Notes under the pieces: generated by a model
Seen by the model: only the letters and a program-made list of their open reading frames with translations
Database searches by the model: none
What the model was told of the DNA's origin: nothing
Source: Sphingomonas sp. Leaf412
GTDB lineage: Bacteria; Pseudomonadota; Alphaproteobacteria; Sphingomonadales; Sphingomonadaceae
DNA: 64,000 nucleotides
Assembly (NCBI RefSeq): GCF_001425405.1
Contig: NZ_LMQP01000003.1
Span: forward strand, 492,264 to 556,263
Reading direction: 5' to 3'
Translations under genes and position numbers: made by a program
Part shown: piece after piece, positions 16,483 to 25,940 of the stretch
How the letters are laid out: the number at the start of each line of letters is the position of its first letter
How positions within the stretch are numbered: the stretch's first letter is position 1

Positions 16483-18147
16483 GTGGGGACGACAGCGGAC
16501 GGATCGTCGCATCCGGGGCAGGGGCGGCGCGAGGTGCTGGTGATCGCGGCGTCGTCGCTGGGCACCGTGTTCGAATGGTACGACTTCTACCTCTACGGCC
16601 TGCTCGCCACCTATATCTCCGCGCAATTCTTCTCCGGCGTGAACGAGACGACGGCCTTCATCCTCGCGCTCGCCGCCTTCGCCGCGGGGTTCGCGGTGCG
16701 GCCGTTCGGGGCGCTGGTGTTCGGGCGCGTCGGGGACATCGTGGGGCGCAAGAACACGTTCCTCGTCACGATGGGGCTGATGGGCCTGTCGACCTTCGCG
16801 GTCGGGCTGCTGCCCAGCTATGCCACGATCGGGGTGGCGGCGCCGTTCATCCTCGTCGCGCTGCGCATCGTGCAGGGCCTCGCGCTCGGCGGCGAATATG
16901 GCGGCGCGGCGACCTATGTCGCGGAACATGCGCCCGCGGGGAAGCGCGGCTTCTACACCAGCTGGATCCAGACGACCGCGACATTGGGGCTGTTCGCGGC
17001 GCTGCTGGTCGTCATCGGGCTGCGCACGTGGATCGGGGAGGCGGCGTTCGCGGACTGGGGCTGGCGCGTGCCGTTCCTCGTCTCGATCGTGTTGCTGGCG
17101 GTGTCGATGTGGATCCGGTTGCAGCTGGCGGAGAGCCCCGTCTTTCAGAAGATGAAGGACGAGGGCGCGACGTCGAAGGCGCCGCTGACTGAGGCGTTCG
17201 CGCGCTGGGGCAACCTGAAATGGGTATTGATCGCGCTGTTCGGCGCGGTCGCGGGGCAGGCGGTGGTCTGGTATGCGGGGCAGTTCTATGCGTTGTTCTT
17301 CCTCGAAAAGACGCTGAAGGTCGACGGCGCGACCGCCAATGTCATGATCGCGGTCGCGCTGGCGATCGGCACGCCCTTCTTCGTCTTCTTCGGCTGGCTC
17401 AGCGATCGCATCGGGCGCAAGCCGATCATCCTGACCGGTTGCGCCATCGCCGCGGTGACCTATTTCCCGCTGTTCGCGACGCTGGCGGGCGCGGCCAACC
17501 CCGCACTGGCGGAGGCGTCGGCGCGCGCACCGATCACGGTGGTGGCCGATCCCGCGGAATGTTCGTTCCAGTTCGACCCCGTCGGCCGCAACAGGTTCGA
17601 CGCGACCGGTTGCGACATCGCCAAATCGTGGCTGGCGAAGGGCGGCCTGAACTATGCCAACGTCGCCGCGCCGGCGGGCACCGTCGCGGCGATCCGCATC
17701 GGCGACGCGACGCTGGTCGCGCCCGATCCTGCGATCGTGACAGGTGCGGCGCGTGCTGAAGGCATCAAGGCATATCACGACCGGCTGAAGGCCGCCGTGG
17801 CCGCCGCGGGCTATCCGGCGAAGGCGGACCCGGCGCGGATCGACCGCGTGACCGTGGTGGCGGTGCTGACCGCGCTGATCCTGCTGGTGACGATGGTCTA
17901 CGGCCCGATCGCGGCGATGCTGGTGGAGCTGTTCCCCGCGCGCATCCGCTACACATCCATGTCGCTGCCCTATCATATCGGCAACGGGTGGTTCGGCGGC
18001 TTCCTGCCCACCGTCGCCTTCGCCATGGTCGCGGCGACGGGGGATATCTTCTACGGCCTGTGGTATCCCGTCGTCGTTGCGGCACTGACTGTGGTGGTCG
18101 GGCTGGTGCTGTTGCCCGAGACGTTCCGGCGCGACGTTGACGGCTAG
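16483..18147 (+). CDS. MFS transporter, metabolite:H+ symporter (MHS) family
   Basis: Inner-membrane symporter of 554 residues. The N-terminal GTVFEWYDFYLYG, RPFGALVFGRVGDIVGRKNTF and ALGGEYGGAATYVAEHAP are hallmarks of the MHS family (shikimate, proline/betaine, alpha-ketoglutarate carriers). The family usually has about 430-450 residues; here a mostly hydrophilic insert occupies about 341-454, with two cysteines (AECSFQF and ATGCDIA), before the last helices. Start is GTG at 16483 after GGGGAGACAGAGC. The stop codon overlaps the convergent protease gene by 4 nt. Substrate unknown. Confidence 0.92.
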   Translation: MGTTADGSSHPGQGRREVLVIAASSLGTVFEWYDFYLYGLLATYISAQFFSGVNETTAFILALAAFAAGFAVRPFGALVFGRVGDIVGRKNTFLVTMGLMGLSTFAVGLLPSYATIGVAAPFILVALRIVQGLALGGEYGGAATYVAEHAPAGKRGFYTSWIQTTATLGLFAALLVVIGLRTWIGEAAFADWGWRVPFLVSIVLLAVSMWIRLQLAESPVFQKMKDEGATSKAPLTEAFARWGNLKWVLIALFGAVAGQAVVWYAGQFYALFFLEKTLKVDGATANVMIAVALAIGTPFFVFFGWLSDRIGRKPIILTGCAIAAVTYFPLFATLAGAANPALAEASARAPITVVADPAECSFQFDPVGRNRFDATGCDIAKSWLAKGGLNYANVAAPAGTVAAIRIGDATLVAPDPAIVTGAARAEGIKAYHDRLKAAVAAAGYPAKADPARIDRVTVVAVLTALILLVTMVYGPIAAMLVELFPARIRYTSMSLPYHIGNGWFGGFLPTVAFAMVAATGDIFYGLWYPVVVAALTVVVGLVLLPETFRRDVDG

Positions 18148-18764
18148 GCGGCCTTCGCCTGCGGATGGTGCGGGGTCAGGATCAGCGTCCGCCCCTCCAC
18201 CCGCCACGATTTCAGCCGCGACAGGAAGTTCATCCCCAGCACGTCGACGTCGCCGAACGCGGGCGACACCACGACGGTCAGGTCGCGCGCGACGACGTTG
18301 CCGAAGCGCATCTCCGCCAGCTGCCCGGTCTGCGCCTGCACGTTGCCGTTCGCGGTCCGCAGCACCACCGGGAAGGGCGAGGTGCGCGGTTCGACCCCCG
18401 CCAGTTCCGCGGTGCGCGGCGACAGCGCGGTGATCGTCGCGCCGCTGTCCACCAGCAAGCGCCGCGTCGTGCCGCCCATTTGCGCGCGGACGTAGAAATG
18501 TCCGTCGGGGCTCATGCGGATGCGGGTTTCGGACCCGGCGACCTCCTGGCTTTCCAGGTTCAGTTTCGCCGCCACCCGCGCCAGCCAGGGGTCCAGCCGC
18601 TCGCGCTCCATCGTCAGCAGCACGAGCGACCCGATCGCCACGATCCAGAAGGCGAGGCTGACCAGCCGCCCCAATATGGGAATGCGCCGTGCCACGAGCA
18701 TGACGATCAATAGCCCGCCGAGCGCGATCAAAATGGGGGAGGGGATGCCGAAGTCGAACGCCAT
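18144..18764 (-). CDS. Membrane-anchored retropepsin-like aspartic protease
   Basis: Clan AA aspartic protease of the TIGR02281 type, 206 residues. Two hydrophobic helices at about 8-25 and 33-51 anchor it in the inner membrane, followed by a periplasmic retropepsin fold with the active-site LLVDSGATITALS (Asp106-Ser-Gly-Ala-Thr) and the flap-proximal VDVLGMNFLSRL. Such proteins act as single-Asp subunits that dimerise. Substrate unknown. It converges on the MHS transporter with a 4-nt overlap of coding ends. Confidence 0.88.
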   Translation of the reverse strand: MAFDFGIPSPILIALGGLLIVMLVARRIPILGRLVSLAFWIVAIGSLVLLTMERERLDPWLARVAAKLNLESQEVAGSETRIRMSPDGHFYVRAQMGGTTRRLLVDSGATITALSPRTAELAGVEPRTSPFPVVLRTANGNVQAQTGQLAEMRFGNVVARDLTVVVSPAFGDVDVLGMNFLSRLKSWRVEGRTLILTPHHPQAKAA

Positions 18765-18806
18765 AGAGTGAATATAGGAGCGCGGCGGCTTTCAGGAATG
18801 GCAGTG

Positions 18807-18965
18807 ATGTTCACGCGGAGGCGCGGAGACGCGGAGATGATGCATCCGTGGCGATCGTCCCGCGTCAGCAATAGCTTACGGGTATTGTGAATGACCCGCC
18901 GCTGGCGGCTCGCAGAGAAGGCCGGGCACGAAATCCTCCGCGTCTCCGCGCCTCCGCGTGAACAT
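18807..18965. repeat. Large inverted repeat, family E (30-bp perfect arms)
   Basis: The arms at 18807-18836 and 18936-18965 are exact 30-nt reverse complements beginning ATGTTCACGCGGAGGCGCGG, separated by 99 nt with no gene. A related but degenerate nested copy lies at 35826-36052. It occupies much of the 430-nt space between the protease and thrS; the rest of that space holds a candidate promoter and leader for thrS. Confidence 0.85.
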
Positions 18966-19014
18966 CGAAACGCCCCGACTGGTGTGCTAGCCGCAAGCCC
19001 GCTATATCCGCCTG

Positions 19015-19074
19015 ATGCCGATCGCCCGCGCCCCGCTCACTACCACCGCCCCGGCGGGCGTCCCGCGCGGTTGA
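19015..19074 (+). CDS. Candidate Thr-rich leader peptide upstream of thrS (speculative)
   Basis: A 19-codon ORF, MPIARAPLTTTAPAGVPRG, carries three consecutive Thr codons (19039-19047) 120 nt before thrS. It has no Shine-Dalgarno sequence, but a TATATC box at 19003-19008 would place transcription start close to its ATG, as in leaderless leader peptides known in alphaproteobacteria. A bulged GC-rich hairpin (about 19092-19112) follows. This could be an attenuator sensing threonyl-tRNA, by analogy with the pheS leader of enterobacteria, or a chance ORF. Confidence 0.2.
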   Translation: MPIARAPLTTTAPAGVPRG

Positions 19075-19194
19075 TTTCCGCGCCGGTGCGCCCGTCCCGA
19101 TCGGGCGGGCCGAGCGACCGGCGTCCGATCCGTTGCCCTTCCGGTTGCTCTTGCACGGCAGACGCGCATAAGCGCGTGCCACACGACTGACAGG

Positions 19195-21201
19195 ATGGCC
19201 GGTTCCATGGAAATGCTCTCGATCACGCTGCCCGACGGTTCGGTCCGCGAGGTCGCCCGCGGCACCACGCCCGCCGACATCGCGGCCGCGATCGGCCCCG
19301 GCCTGGCCAAGGCGGCGATCGCGGCGCGCGTCGACGGCGAGCTGCGCGACATCATGCGCCCGCTGGAGCGCGACGCGCAGCTGGCGCTGGTGACGCAGCG
19401 GGACGAGAAGGACGCGCTGGAACTGGCGCGCCACGATTTCGCGCATGTGATGGCCGAAGCGGTGCAGCATCTGTTCCCGGGGACGCAGATCACCTTCGGG
19501 CCCGCGACCGACGACGGCTTCTATTACGACTTCGCGCCCAAGGACCGTCCCTTCACCGAGGAAGACCTGCCCGCGATCGAGGAGGAGATGCGCCGCATCA
19601 TCGCGCGCAACGAACCGTTCGTGCGCGAAGTGTGGTCGCGCCAGCAGTTGATCGACCTGTGGACGAAGCAGGGCGAGACGTTCAAGGCCGAATGGGCCGC
19701 CGAACTGCCCGACGGCGAGGAGTTGACGGTCTACAAGCAGGGCGCGTGGCTGGACATGTGTCGCGGGCCGCACATGGTATCGACCGGCAAGCTGGACCCG
19801 CAGGCGTTCAAGCTGACGCGCGTGTCGGGCGCCTATTGGCGCGGCGACCAGAAGAACGCGATGCTGAGCCGCGTCTACGGCACCGGCTGGCTGAACAGGA
19901 AGCAGCTCGACGCGCATCTGACGATGCTGGAGGAAGCCGCGAAGCGCGACCATCGCCGCATCGGGCAGGACATGGACCTGTTCCATTTGCAGTCCGAAGC
20001 GCAGGGGTCGGTGTTCTGGCATCCCAACGGCTTCGTCCTGTGGCGGCAGCTGGAGGCGTACATGCGCCGCCGCCTCGACGCCGCCGATTATGCCGAGGTG
20101 AAGACGCCGCAGCTGATGGACGCGCGGCAGTGGGAACAGTCGGGCCATTGGGGCAAGTATCGCGAGAACATGTTCGTGGTGCCGGACGAGATCCCGAACA
20201 CCGAGGACGAGGGCGCGGTCCTGTCGGGGGAGGGCGACCTGATGGCGCTGAAGCCGATGAACTGCCCGGCGCATGTCCTGATCTTCAAGCAGGGGATCAA
20301 GTCGTACCGCGACCTGCCGATCCGCATGGCGGAATTCGGCTGCTGCCACCGCAACGAGCCGCACGGCGCGCTGCACGGCATCATGCGCGTGCGCCAGTTC
20401 ACGCAGGACGACGCGCATATCTTCGTCCGCGAGGACCAGCTGGTCGAGGAGGTGCGGAAATTCTGCGAACTGCTCGACAGCGTCTACAAGGACCTGGGCT
20501 TCGAGGATTATGCCGTGAAGCTGGCGCTTCGGCCCGAGAAGCGCTTCGGCGACGATGCGATGTGGGACAAATCGGAGCAGGAATTGCGCGACGCGGTGCT
20601 GGCGTCGTCGCTGCCGCAATCGATCAAGGACGGGTTCGAGGAATTGCCGGGGGAGGGCGCCTTCTACGCGCCGAAGCTGGAATTCCACCTGACCGACGCG
20701 ATCGGGCGGACGTGGCAGGTCGGCACGATCCAGTCGGACCGCGTGCTGCCCGACCGGCTCGACGCCAGTTATGTGGGGGAGGACGGCAACCGGCATCGCC
20801 CGGTCATGCTGCACCGCGCGATCCTGGGCACGTTCGAACGCTTCATCGGCATCCTCATCGAGCATCACGCGGGTCGCTTCCCGCTGTGGCTCGCGCCGGT
20901 GCAGGTGGTGGTGGCGACGATCGTCAGCGACGCGGACGATTATGCCGAACGGGTCGCCGCCGACCTGCGCCGCGCGGGCCTGCGCGTCGAGACGGATCGG
21001 CGGAACGAGAAGATCAACTACAAGGTGCGCGAACACAGCCTCGCCAAGGTCCCCGCGCTGCTGGTCGTCGGCAAGCGCGAGGCGGACGAGGGCACCGTCG
21101 CGATCCGCCGGCTGGGCAGCCAGGGGCAGGAGATCGTGGCGCTGGCCGACGCGATCGCCGCGCTGCGCGACGAGGCGACGCCGCCGGACCTGCGCGGCTG
21201 A
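19195..21201 (+). CDS. thrS: Threonyl-tRNA synthetase
   Basis: Class II aminoacyl-tRNA synthetase charging tRNA-Thr, 668 residues. The order is an N-terminal TGS domain ([15 protein letters not shown]), an editing domain with the HxxxH zinc-like [17 protein letters not shown], the catalytic core ([16 protein letters not shown] with zinc Cys, [21 protein letters not shown] motif 2, motif 3 near [16 protein letters not shown]), and the C-terminal anticodon-binding domain ([15 protein letters not shown]). Two in-frame Met codons (1 and 5) could start it. infC lies downstream on the same strand, the usual thrS-infC neighbourhood. Confidence 0.98.
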   Translation: MAGSMEMLSITLPDGSVREVARGTTPADIAAAIGPGLAKAAIAARVDGELRDIMRPLERDAQLALVTQRDEKDALELARHDFAHVMAEAVQHLFPGTQITFGPATDDGFYYDFAPKDRPFTEEDLPAIEEEMRRIIARNEPFVREVWSRQQLIDLWTKQGETFKAEWAAELPDGEELTVYKQGAWLDMCRGPHMVSTGKLDPQAFKLTRVSGAYWRGDQKNAMLSRVYGTGWLNRKQLDAHLTMLEEAAKRDHRRIGQDMDLFHLQSEAQGSVFWHPNGFVLWRQLEAYMRRRLDAADYAEVKTPQLMDARQWEQSGHWGKYRENMFVVPDEIPNTEDEGAVLSGEGDLMALKPMNCPAHVLIFKQGIKSYRDLPIRMAEFGCCHRNEPHGALHGIMRVRQFTQDDAHIFVREDQLVEEVRKFCELLDSVYKDLGFEDYAVKLALRPEKRFGDDAMWDKSEQELRDAVLASSLPQSIKDGFEELPGEGAFYAPKLEFHLTDAIGRTWQVGTIQSDRVLPDRLDASYVGEDGNRHRPVMLHRAILGTFERFIGILIEHHAGRFPLWLAPVQVVVATIVSDADDYAERVAADLRRAGLRVETDRRNEKINYKVREHSLAKVPALLVVGKREADEGTVAIRRLGSQGQEIVALADAIAALRDEATPPDLRG

Positions 21202-21338
21202 CGGGGGTGTAGCCGGGGCGTGACGGGCGGCGTGGCACAAATGCCGCGATGCCCGCCACGCGCCGCCTTCCAAATCGTCGCGCGAAACCTTATATGCGGG
21301 CGACAGAACCAGCAGGAGCAACACCCATACGTCCTCCC

Positions 21339-21872
21339 ATGATGCGCCGACCGAACCAGGCGCCACCCATGAACGGCCCGCGATTCAACGAGTGGATCCA
21401 GAGCCCCAAGGTCCGCGTGATCGATCACGAGGGCGAGAACCTCGGCGTCATGTTCACGCGCGAGGCGATGGAGCAGGCCAAGGAGGTCGGGCTGGACCTG
21501 GTCGAGGTGTCGCCCAACGCCGACCCGCCGGTCGCGAAGTTCCTGGACGTGGGCAAGTTCAAGTACGAGGCGCAGAAGAAGGCGAACCTCGCGCGCAAGT
21601 CGCAGAAGACGCAGGAGATCAAGGAGATCAAGATGCGTCCGAACATCGACGACCACGATTACGATACGAAGATGAAGAAGGTCGCCGAGTTCATCGGCGA
21701 GGGCGACAAGGTGAAGGTCACGATGCGCTTCCGCGGTCGCGAGCTGTCGCATGGTCAGCTCGGCATGAACGTGCTCCAGCGCGTGGCCGAGCAGGTCGCC
21801 GAGGTCGCGAAGGTCGAGGCCTATCCGCGCATGGAAGGCCGGCAGATGCTGATGGTGCTGGCGCCGAAGTAG
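21339..21872 (+). CDS. infC: Translation initiation factor IF-3
   Basis: IF-3 binds the 30S subunit, prevents premature 50S joining and checks initiator tRNA/start-codon pairing. The N domain ([36 protein letters not shown]) and C domain ([34 protein letters not shown]) are complete. The coordinates use the first ATG, giving 177 residues. However, the only good Shine-Dalgarno (AGGAG, 21314-21318) is 20 nt away from it and 8 nt from an in-frame ATA at 21327, which may be the real start: infC often uses a rare start codon for autoregulation. A spurious upstream ATG at 21249 is ignored. Confidence 0.97.
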   Translation: MMRRPNQAPPMNGPRFNEWIQSPKVRVIDHEGENLGVMFTREAMEQAKEVGLDLVEVSPNADPPVAKFLDVGKFKYEAQKKANLARKSQKTQEIKEIKMRPNIDDHDYDTKMKKVAEFIGEGDKVKVTMRFRGRELSHGQLGMNVLQRVAEQVAEVAKVEAYPRMEGRQMLMVLAPK

Positions 21873-22029
21873 TCCGGCGGGCCCCGACCGCCGGTGGCGG
21901 CGGTTTGGCTCGCGAGCGGGGGCGGGTCAGGCTTCCTCGTGCTCCCGGTCATCGCCCGGACCGGATCCCCGCCTTCGCGGGGACATCGGTGTCGAGCAGA
22001 ACGAACGGACGCGGATCGCGTGCACAGTC

Positions 22030-22125
22030 GTCATGCCGGACCTGATCGGGCATCCATGGTGCCGCGAGAGCAAGGCGCGTTGTACGCGCGGCACGATGGA
22101 CCCCGGAACAAGTCCGGGGTGACGG
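22030..22125. repeat. Palindromic repeat, family C, between infC and glnD
   Basis: Nearly identical to 15131-15226: starts GTCATGCCGGACCTGATCGG, ends with CCCCGGA-ACAAG-TCCGGGG then TGAC. It lies in the 340-nt gap between the convergent infC and glnD genes. The remainder of that gap (21873-22029 and 22126-22212) holds a degenerate ATCCCCGCCTTCGCGGGGA family A hairpin at about 21966-21984 and nothing else I can recognise. Confidence 0.85.
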
Positions 22126-22212
22126 CAGCGGGGTCGGCGTCGTTCGGACGCGGAACGCTCGCAGGCAGGTGCGTTACGTAGCGCTGGTGTAGCACCCGCT
22201 CAACGCACGCCC

Positions 22213-24957
22213 CTACGCTGCCTCCTCGTACACCGTCCCCGCCGCCGCCGCGAGGAGGCGTTTCTCCAGCGTCTTCACGCGCGCGCCGGGCGCCAGTTTG
22301 TCGCCCGTCAGGTCGGTCAGGTAGAAGGTATCGACCGCGCGCTCGCCATAGGTGGCGACATGGGCGGAATGGATCGTCACCTTGCTGAGGAACAGTGCGT
22401 GTGCGAGCCGGTTGAGCAGCGCGGGGCGGTCGCGCGCGTTCACTTCCACGACGGTGAAGCGGTTCGACGCCTTGTGGTCGACCAGCACGTTGGGCTCGAT
22501 CCGGAAGGCGTCGGCGCGCACCCGCGGCGCGGGCTTCGCCTTCAGCCGCTCGCCCAGTTTCCAGCGTTCGGCCAGCGCGTCGCGGATCGCGGTTTCCAGC
22601 CGGGCGAGCTGCTCCGCCTCGTCGAACATCCGGCCCAGCGGGTCCTGCACCAGGAAATTGTCGAGCGCCATGCCGTCGCGCGTCGTGTGGATGCGCGCAT
22701 CGATGATGTTGCCGCCCGCGACGTGGATCGCGCCCGCGATGCGGCTGAACAGGCCGGGATGGTCGGCGGCGTAGACGGTCACCAATGTCGCGCCGCGATC
22801 CGGATACACCTGCGCCCCGATCGACAGCGGCGCGTCGCCCGCGTGGCCCACGAACGCCGCGTTGCGCGCCAGCACGTCCGCGGGCTCCGCGATCCAATAG
22901 GGTTCGGGAAGGCGGCGGACATAGGCGGCCAGCGTGTCCGCGTCCCACCCCATCGCGACGCGCAGGTCGTCCTGCTTCGCCAGCAGCCGCTCGGTCCGGC
23001 CCTTGTGCTTGTGCCCCAGCCGCAGGACTTCCTCCCCCGCCTCGAACAGGTCGGACAGTAACTGCCGCTTCCATCCGTTCCACGTTCCCGGCCCGACCGC
23101 GCGGATGTCGACGACGGTCAGGACCAGCAGCAGGCGCAATCGCTCGGGCGACTGGACCACCTGGGTGAAATCCAGGATCGTCTTGAAATCGCTGAGGTCG
23201 CGCTTGAACGCGGTGGCGCTCATCAACAGGTGGTGGCGCACCAGCCACGCGACCGTCTCCGTCTCCGCCTTGGTCAGGCCGAAGCGCGGGCACAATCGCT
23301 CCGCCACCGCGGCGCCCAGGATCGAATGGTCCCCGCCGCGCCCCTTCGCGATGTCGTGCAGCAGCACCGCGACGTACAGGACGCGGCGCGACACGATGTT
23401 CTGCATCACGTCGGTCGCGAGCGGATGGTCCGTGTCCAGCTCGCCCTTCTCGATCCGGCTGAGCAGGCCGATGGCGCGGATCGTGTGTTCGTCGACGGTG
23501 TAGTGATGGTACATGTCGAACTGCATCTGCGCCACGACGCGCGCGAAATCGGGGACGAAGCGCCCCATGACCCCGGTTTCGTTCATCCAGCGCAGCACCA
23601 GCTCGGGATCGTTGCGGCTGGTCAGCACCTCCAGGAACAAGGCGTTGGCGCGCGGATCGCGGCGTACCCCGTCGGCCAGCTTCGCGTCGCGCGTGGCGCA
23701 GCGCAGCGTCAGCGGATGGATTTCCACCGATTCCGCCGCGGCGATCGCGAACAGTTCGACCAGTCGTACCGGATCGTCGCGGAAGAAATCGTCGTCGGGG
23801 ATCGACAGCCGCCCGCGTTCCAGGACGAAGCCCGCAAGCTTCTTGGGCCCGCGCAGCAGCCGCGTCAGCCCGTCGCGCTTGCGCGCGCGCGCGAAGCGTT
23901 CCTCCATATGTGCCAGGAACAGGCCGGTCAGCGAGCCGACGGTTTTCACCTGCAAAAAGTAGAATTGCATGAAGCGTTCGACCGCGCTTTTCCCCGGTCG
24001 GGCGGCGTAGCGCATCCGGTTCGCGATCTCGCGCTGGTAATCGAAGGTCAGCCGGTCCTCCGCCCGCCCCGCGACCAGATGCAGGTGGCAGCGGACGGCC
24101 CACAGGAAATTGTCCGCGCGGTGGAAGGCGCGATATTCGGTGCGCGTGAACAGGCCCTCGCCGACAAGCTCGGTCGCGCGCTCCACGCCGTAGACGTACT
24201 TCCCGATCCAGAACAGGGCGTGCAGGTCGCGCAAGGCGCCCTTGCCCTCCTTCACGTTCGGTTCGACGACGTAGCGCGTGTCGCCCATGCGGACGTGGCG
24301 CGCGTTGCGCTCGGCCAGCTTGTCGGCGATGAACTGCCGCTCGGTCCCCGCCTTCACCTCGGCGCGGAAGCGGCGCGACGCTTCCTCGTACAGGGGCTCG
24401 TCGCCCCAGACGTGCCGCCCTTCGAGCAACGCGGTACGGACGGTCACGTCGCCCTTCGCCTGCCGCACCATTTCGTCCAGGCTGCGGCTGGAATGACCGA
24501 TCTTCAGGCCCAGGTCCCAGAGGGCGTAGAGGATCGATTCGATCACCTGTTCCGCCCATGGCGTCTGCTTCCACGGCGTCAGGAAGCCGATGTCGACGTC
24601 GGAGAAGGGCGCCATCTCCCCGCGGCCGTAGCCGCCGACCGCGACGAGGGTCAGTCTCTCCGCCGCGGTGGGATTGGACAGGGGATAGAGGCGCTGGGTC
24701 GTGAAATCGGACAGCGCGACCAGGATCTGGTCGGTCAGATACGCCTGCGCGTTCGCCGCCTCCAGCCCGCGCGACGGGTTCGCCTCCAGCCGCCGCGCGA
24801 CCTCCGCGCGGCCGTCGTCCAGCGCCTGTTTCAGGATCGCGGTGGCGGCGCGGCGCAGGTCGGTGCCGCTTCCCTCCAACGCGGCGAGCGCATCGGCCAG
24901 ACCCCGCCGGCTGACGAGGGCGCGACGATGGGGAACGTGATCGAAACGGCCGGGCAT
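22213..24957 (-). CDS. glnD: [Protein-PII] uridylyltransferase / uridylyl-removing enzyme
   Basis: Bifunctional nitrogen sensor that uridylylates PII (GlnB/GlnK) when glutamine is low and removes UMP when it is high; 914 residues, normal length. The nucleotidyltransferase motif VGGYGRGEMAPFSDVDIGFL is at 107-126, followed by the GlnD-specific helical region, an HD domain with YHHYTVDEHTIRAIG and LLHDIAKGRGGDHS, and two C-terminal ACT domains (VTVYAADHPGLFSRIAGAIH and VEVNARDRPALLNRLAHALF) that sense glutamine. It stands alone, convergent with infC. Confidence 0.97.
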   Translation of the reverse strand: MPGRFDHVPHRRALVSRRGLADALAALEGSGTDLRRAATAILKQALDDGRAEVARRLEANPSRGLEAANAQAYLTDQILVALSDFTTQRLYPLSNPTAAERLTLVAVGGYGRGEMAPFSDVDIGFLTPWKQTPWAEQVIESILYALWDLGLKIGHSSRSLDEMVRQAKGDVTVRTALLEGRHVWGDEPLYEEASRRFRAEVKAGTERQFIADKLAERNARHVRMGDTRYVVEPNVKEGKGALRDLHALFWIGKYVYGVERATELVGEGLFTRTEYRAFHRADNFLWAVRCHLHLVAGRAEDRLTFDYQREIANRMRYAARPGKSAVERFMQFYFLQVKTVGSLTGLFLAHMEERFARARKRDGLTRLLRGPKKLAGFVLERGRLSIPDDDFFRDDPVRLVELFAIAAAESVEIHPLTLRCATRDAKLADGVRRDPRANALFLEVLTSRNDPELVLRWMNETGVMGRFVPDFARVVAQMQFDMYHHYTVDEHTIRAIGLLSRIEKGELDTDHPLATDVMQNIVSRRVLYVAVLLHDIAKGRGGDHSILGAAVAERLCPRFGLTKAETETVAWLVRHHLLMSATAFKRDLSDFKTILDFTQVVQSPERLRLLLVLTVVDIRAVGPGTWNGWKRQLLSDLFEAGEEVLRLGHKHKGRTERLLAKQDDLRVAMGWDADTLAAYVRRLPEPYWIAEPADVLARNAAFVGHAGDAPLSIGAQVYPDRGATLVTVYAADHPGLFSRIAGAIHVAGGNIIDARIHTTRDGMALDNFLVQDPLGRMFDEAEQLARLETAIRDALAERWKLGERLKAKPAPRVRADAFRIEPNVLVDHKASNRFTVVEVNARDRPALLNRLAHALFLSKVTIHSAHVATYGERAVDTFYLTDLTGDKLAPGARVKTLEKRLLAAAAGTVYEEAA

Positions 24958-25001
24958 GGGCGGTACATGGCGTGGGAAGCGGCAAAAGGACAGGGGGTGC
25001 C

Positions 25002-25090
25002 CGTGTTCCCGCGCAGGCGGGAACCCGGGGTTGTGGAGAACGACGGCCGTCGTCCGCGTAACCCTGGGCTCCCGCCTGCGCGGGAGGACG
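25002..25090. repeat. Palindromic repeat, family A long variant
   Basis: Hairpins TTCCCGC-GCAG-GCGGGAA and CTCCCGC-CTGC-GCGGGAG are separated by about 45 nt that itself contains a GACGGCCGTC palindrome. Lies between the MerR regulator's 3' end and the 5' end of glnD. Confidence 0.75.
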
Positions 25091-25099
25091 GGGAGGAAG

Positions 25100-25858
25100 C
25101 TATGCCTTCCTTGCCGCGCCGACGAACGCCATCAGCGCGGGCGTCATCGGCAGGGCGTCCTTCGCCGCCGGGTCCGCCATCGCATCCTGCCACGCCGATC
25201 CCAGCTTCGCGAAGGTCGCCGGGTCGCCGCCGGTGAAGCGCTCCACCTGCGCGAACCAGCGGCGCGCGAGGTCCTTCGCTTCGGGCGTGCCCGGATCGCC
25301 CGTGGCCATCAACGCCGTCGCCTCCGCGATCAGCGCGTCCCACTCGCGCGACACCTGTTCCTGATCGAAGGGCGGCGCTTGGGTCGCCAGCCGTTCGCGG
25401 TCCTCCGCACTGAAATGCCGCGCGACATGCGGGCGCATCGCCGCCTCCATGGCCCTGTCCCTCTGTTCGGTCATCGTCGTCTCCCTCGTCAATCGTGCCA
25501 GATCGTCGGGCGAGAGCGCGGTCCCGCGTGCCAGCGTCGCGCGCGCCGCGGCGATCAGCGCGAGGCCGCGCCGCGCCTCGTCCACGCGCGCCGCCAGCAC
25601 GTCCTGCTGAAGCGCCAGCACCGCATCGAGTGCGGCGAACCGCCCCTCCAGCAGGGCCGCCATCTCCCGCAGCGGCAGGCCCAGCCGTTTCAGCGCCAGC
25701 ACCTGGTGCAGCCGTGCGGCATGGGCCGGGCCGTAGACGCGATAGCCCGCGGCGGTCCGGTCCGGCGTCACCAGCCCGGCGCGCTCGTACACGCGCAGCG
25801 CCTTCGCGCTGACGCCGAGGCGCCGGGCCATCTCGCCGGGTCCGTACCAACCATCCAC
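25100..25858 (-). CDS. MerR-family regulator with TipAS antibiotic-recognition domain
   Basis: Transcription regulator of 252 residues. The N-terminal MerR winged helix (YGPGEMARRLGVSAKALRVYERAGL, about 4-30, then GYRVYGPAHAARL) is followed by a coiled-coil dimerisation helix and a C-terminal TipAS domain from about residue 135 (globin-like, binds thiopeptides and other drugs in TipA). Probably activates genes in response to a xenobiotic; no obvious target efflux gene is adjacent. It may govern its own promoter in the 82-nt gap before it. Confidence 0.9.
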   Translation of the reverse strand: MDGWYGPGEMARRLGVSAKALRVYERAGLVTPDRTAAGYRVYGPAHAARLHQVLALKRLGLPLREMAALLEGRFAALDAVLALQQDVLAARVDEARRGLALIAAARATLARGTALSPDDLARLTRETTMTEQRDRAMEAAMRPHVARHFSAEDRERLATQAPPFDQEQVSREWDALIAEATALMATGDPGTPEAKDLARRWFAQVERFTGGDPATFAKLGSAWQDAMADPAAKDALPMTPALMAFVGAARKA

Positions 25859-25940
25859 CGAATCACGCTCCCGCTTCCGACACGCGGGCAGATGCGGCCG
25901 GACCCAGGGGACGGGTCAAGCCGCTTCGCGCGATCCGCGG

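Noticed and set aside
18865-21366. 833-codon open frame antisense to thrS
   Set aside because: A shadow of thrS that runs through intergenic repeats at both ends; composition is Arg/Gln/His-rich as expected for such frames.
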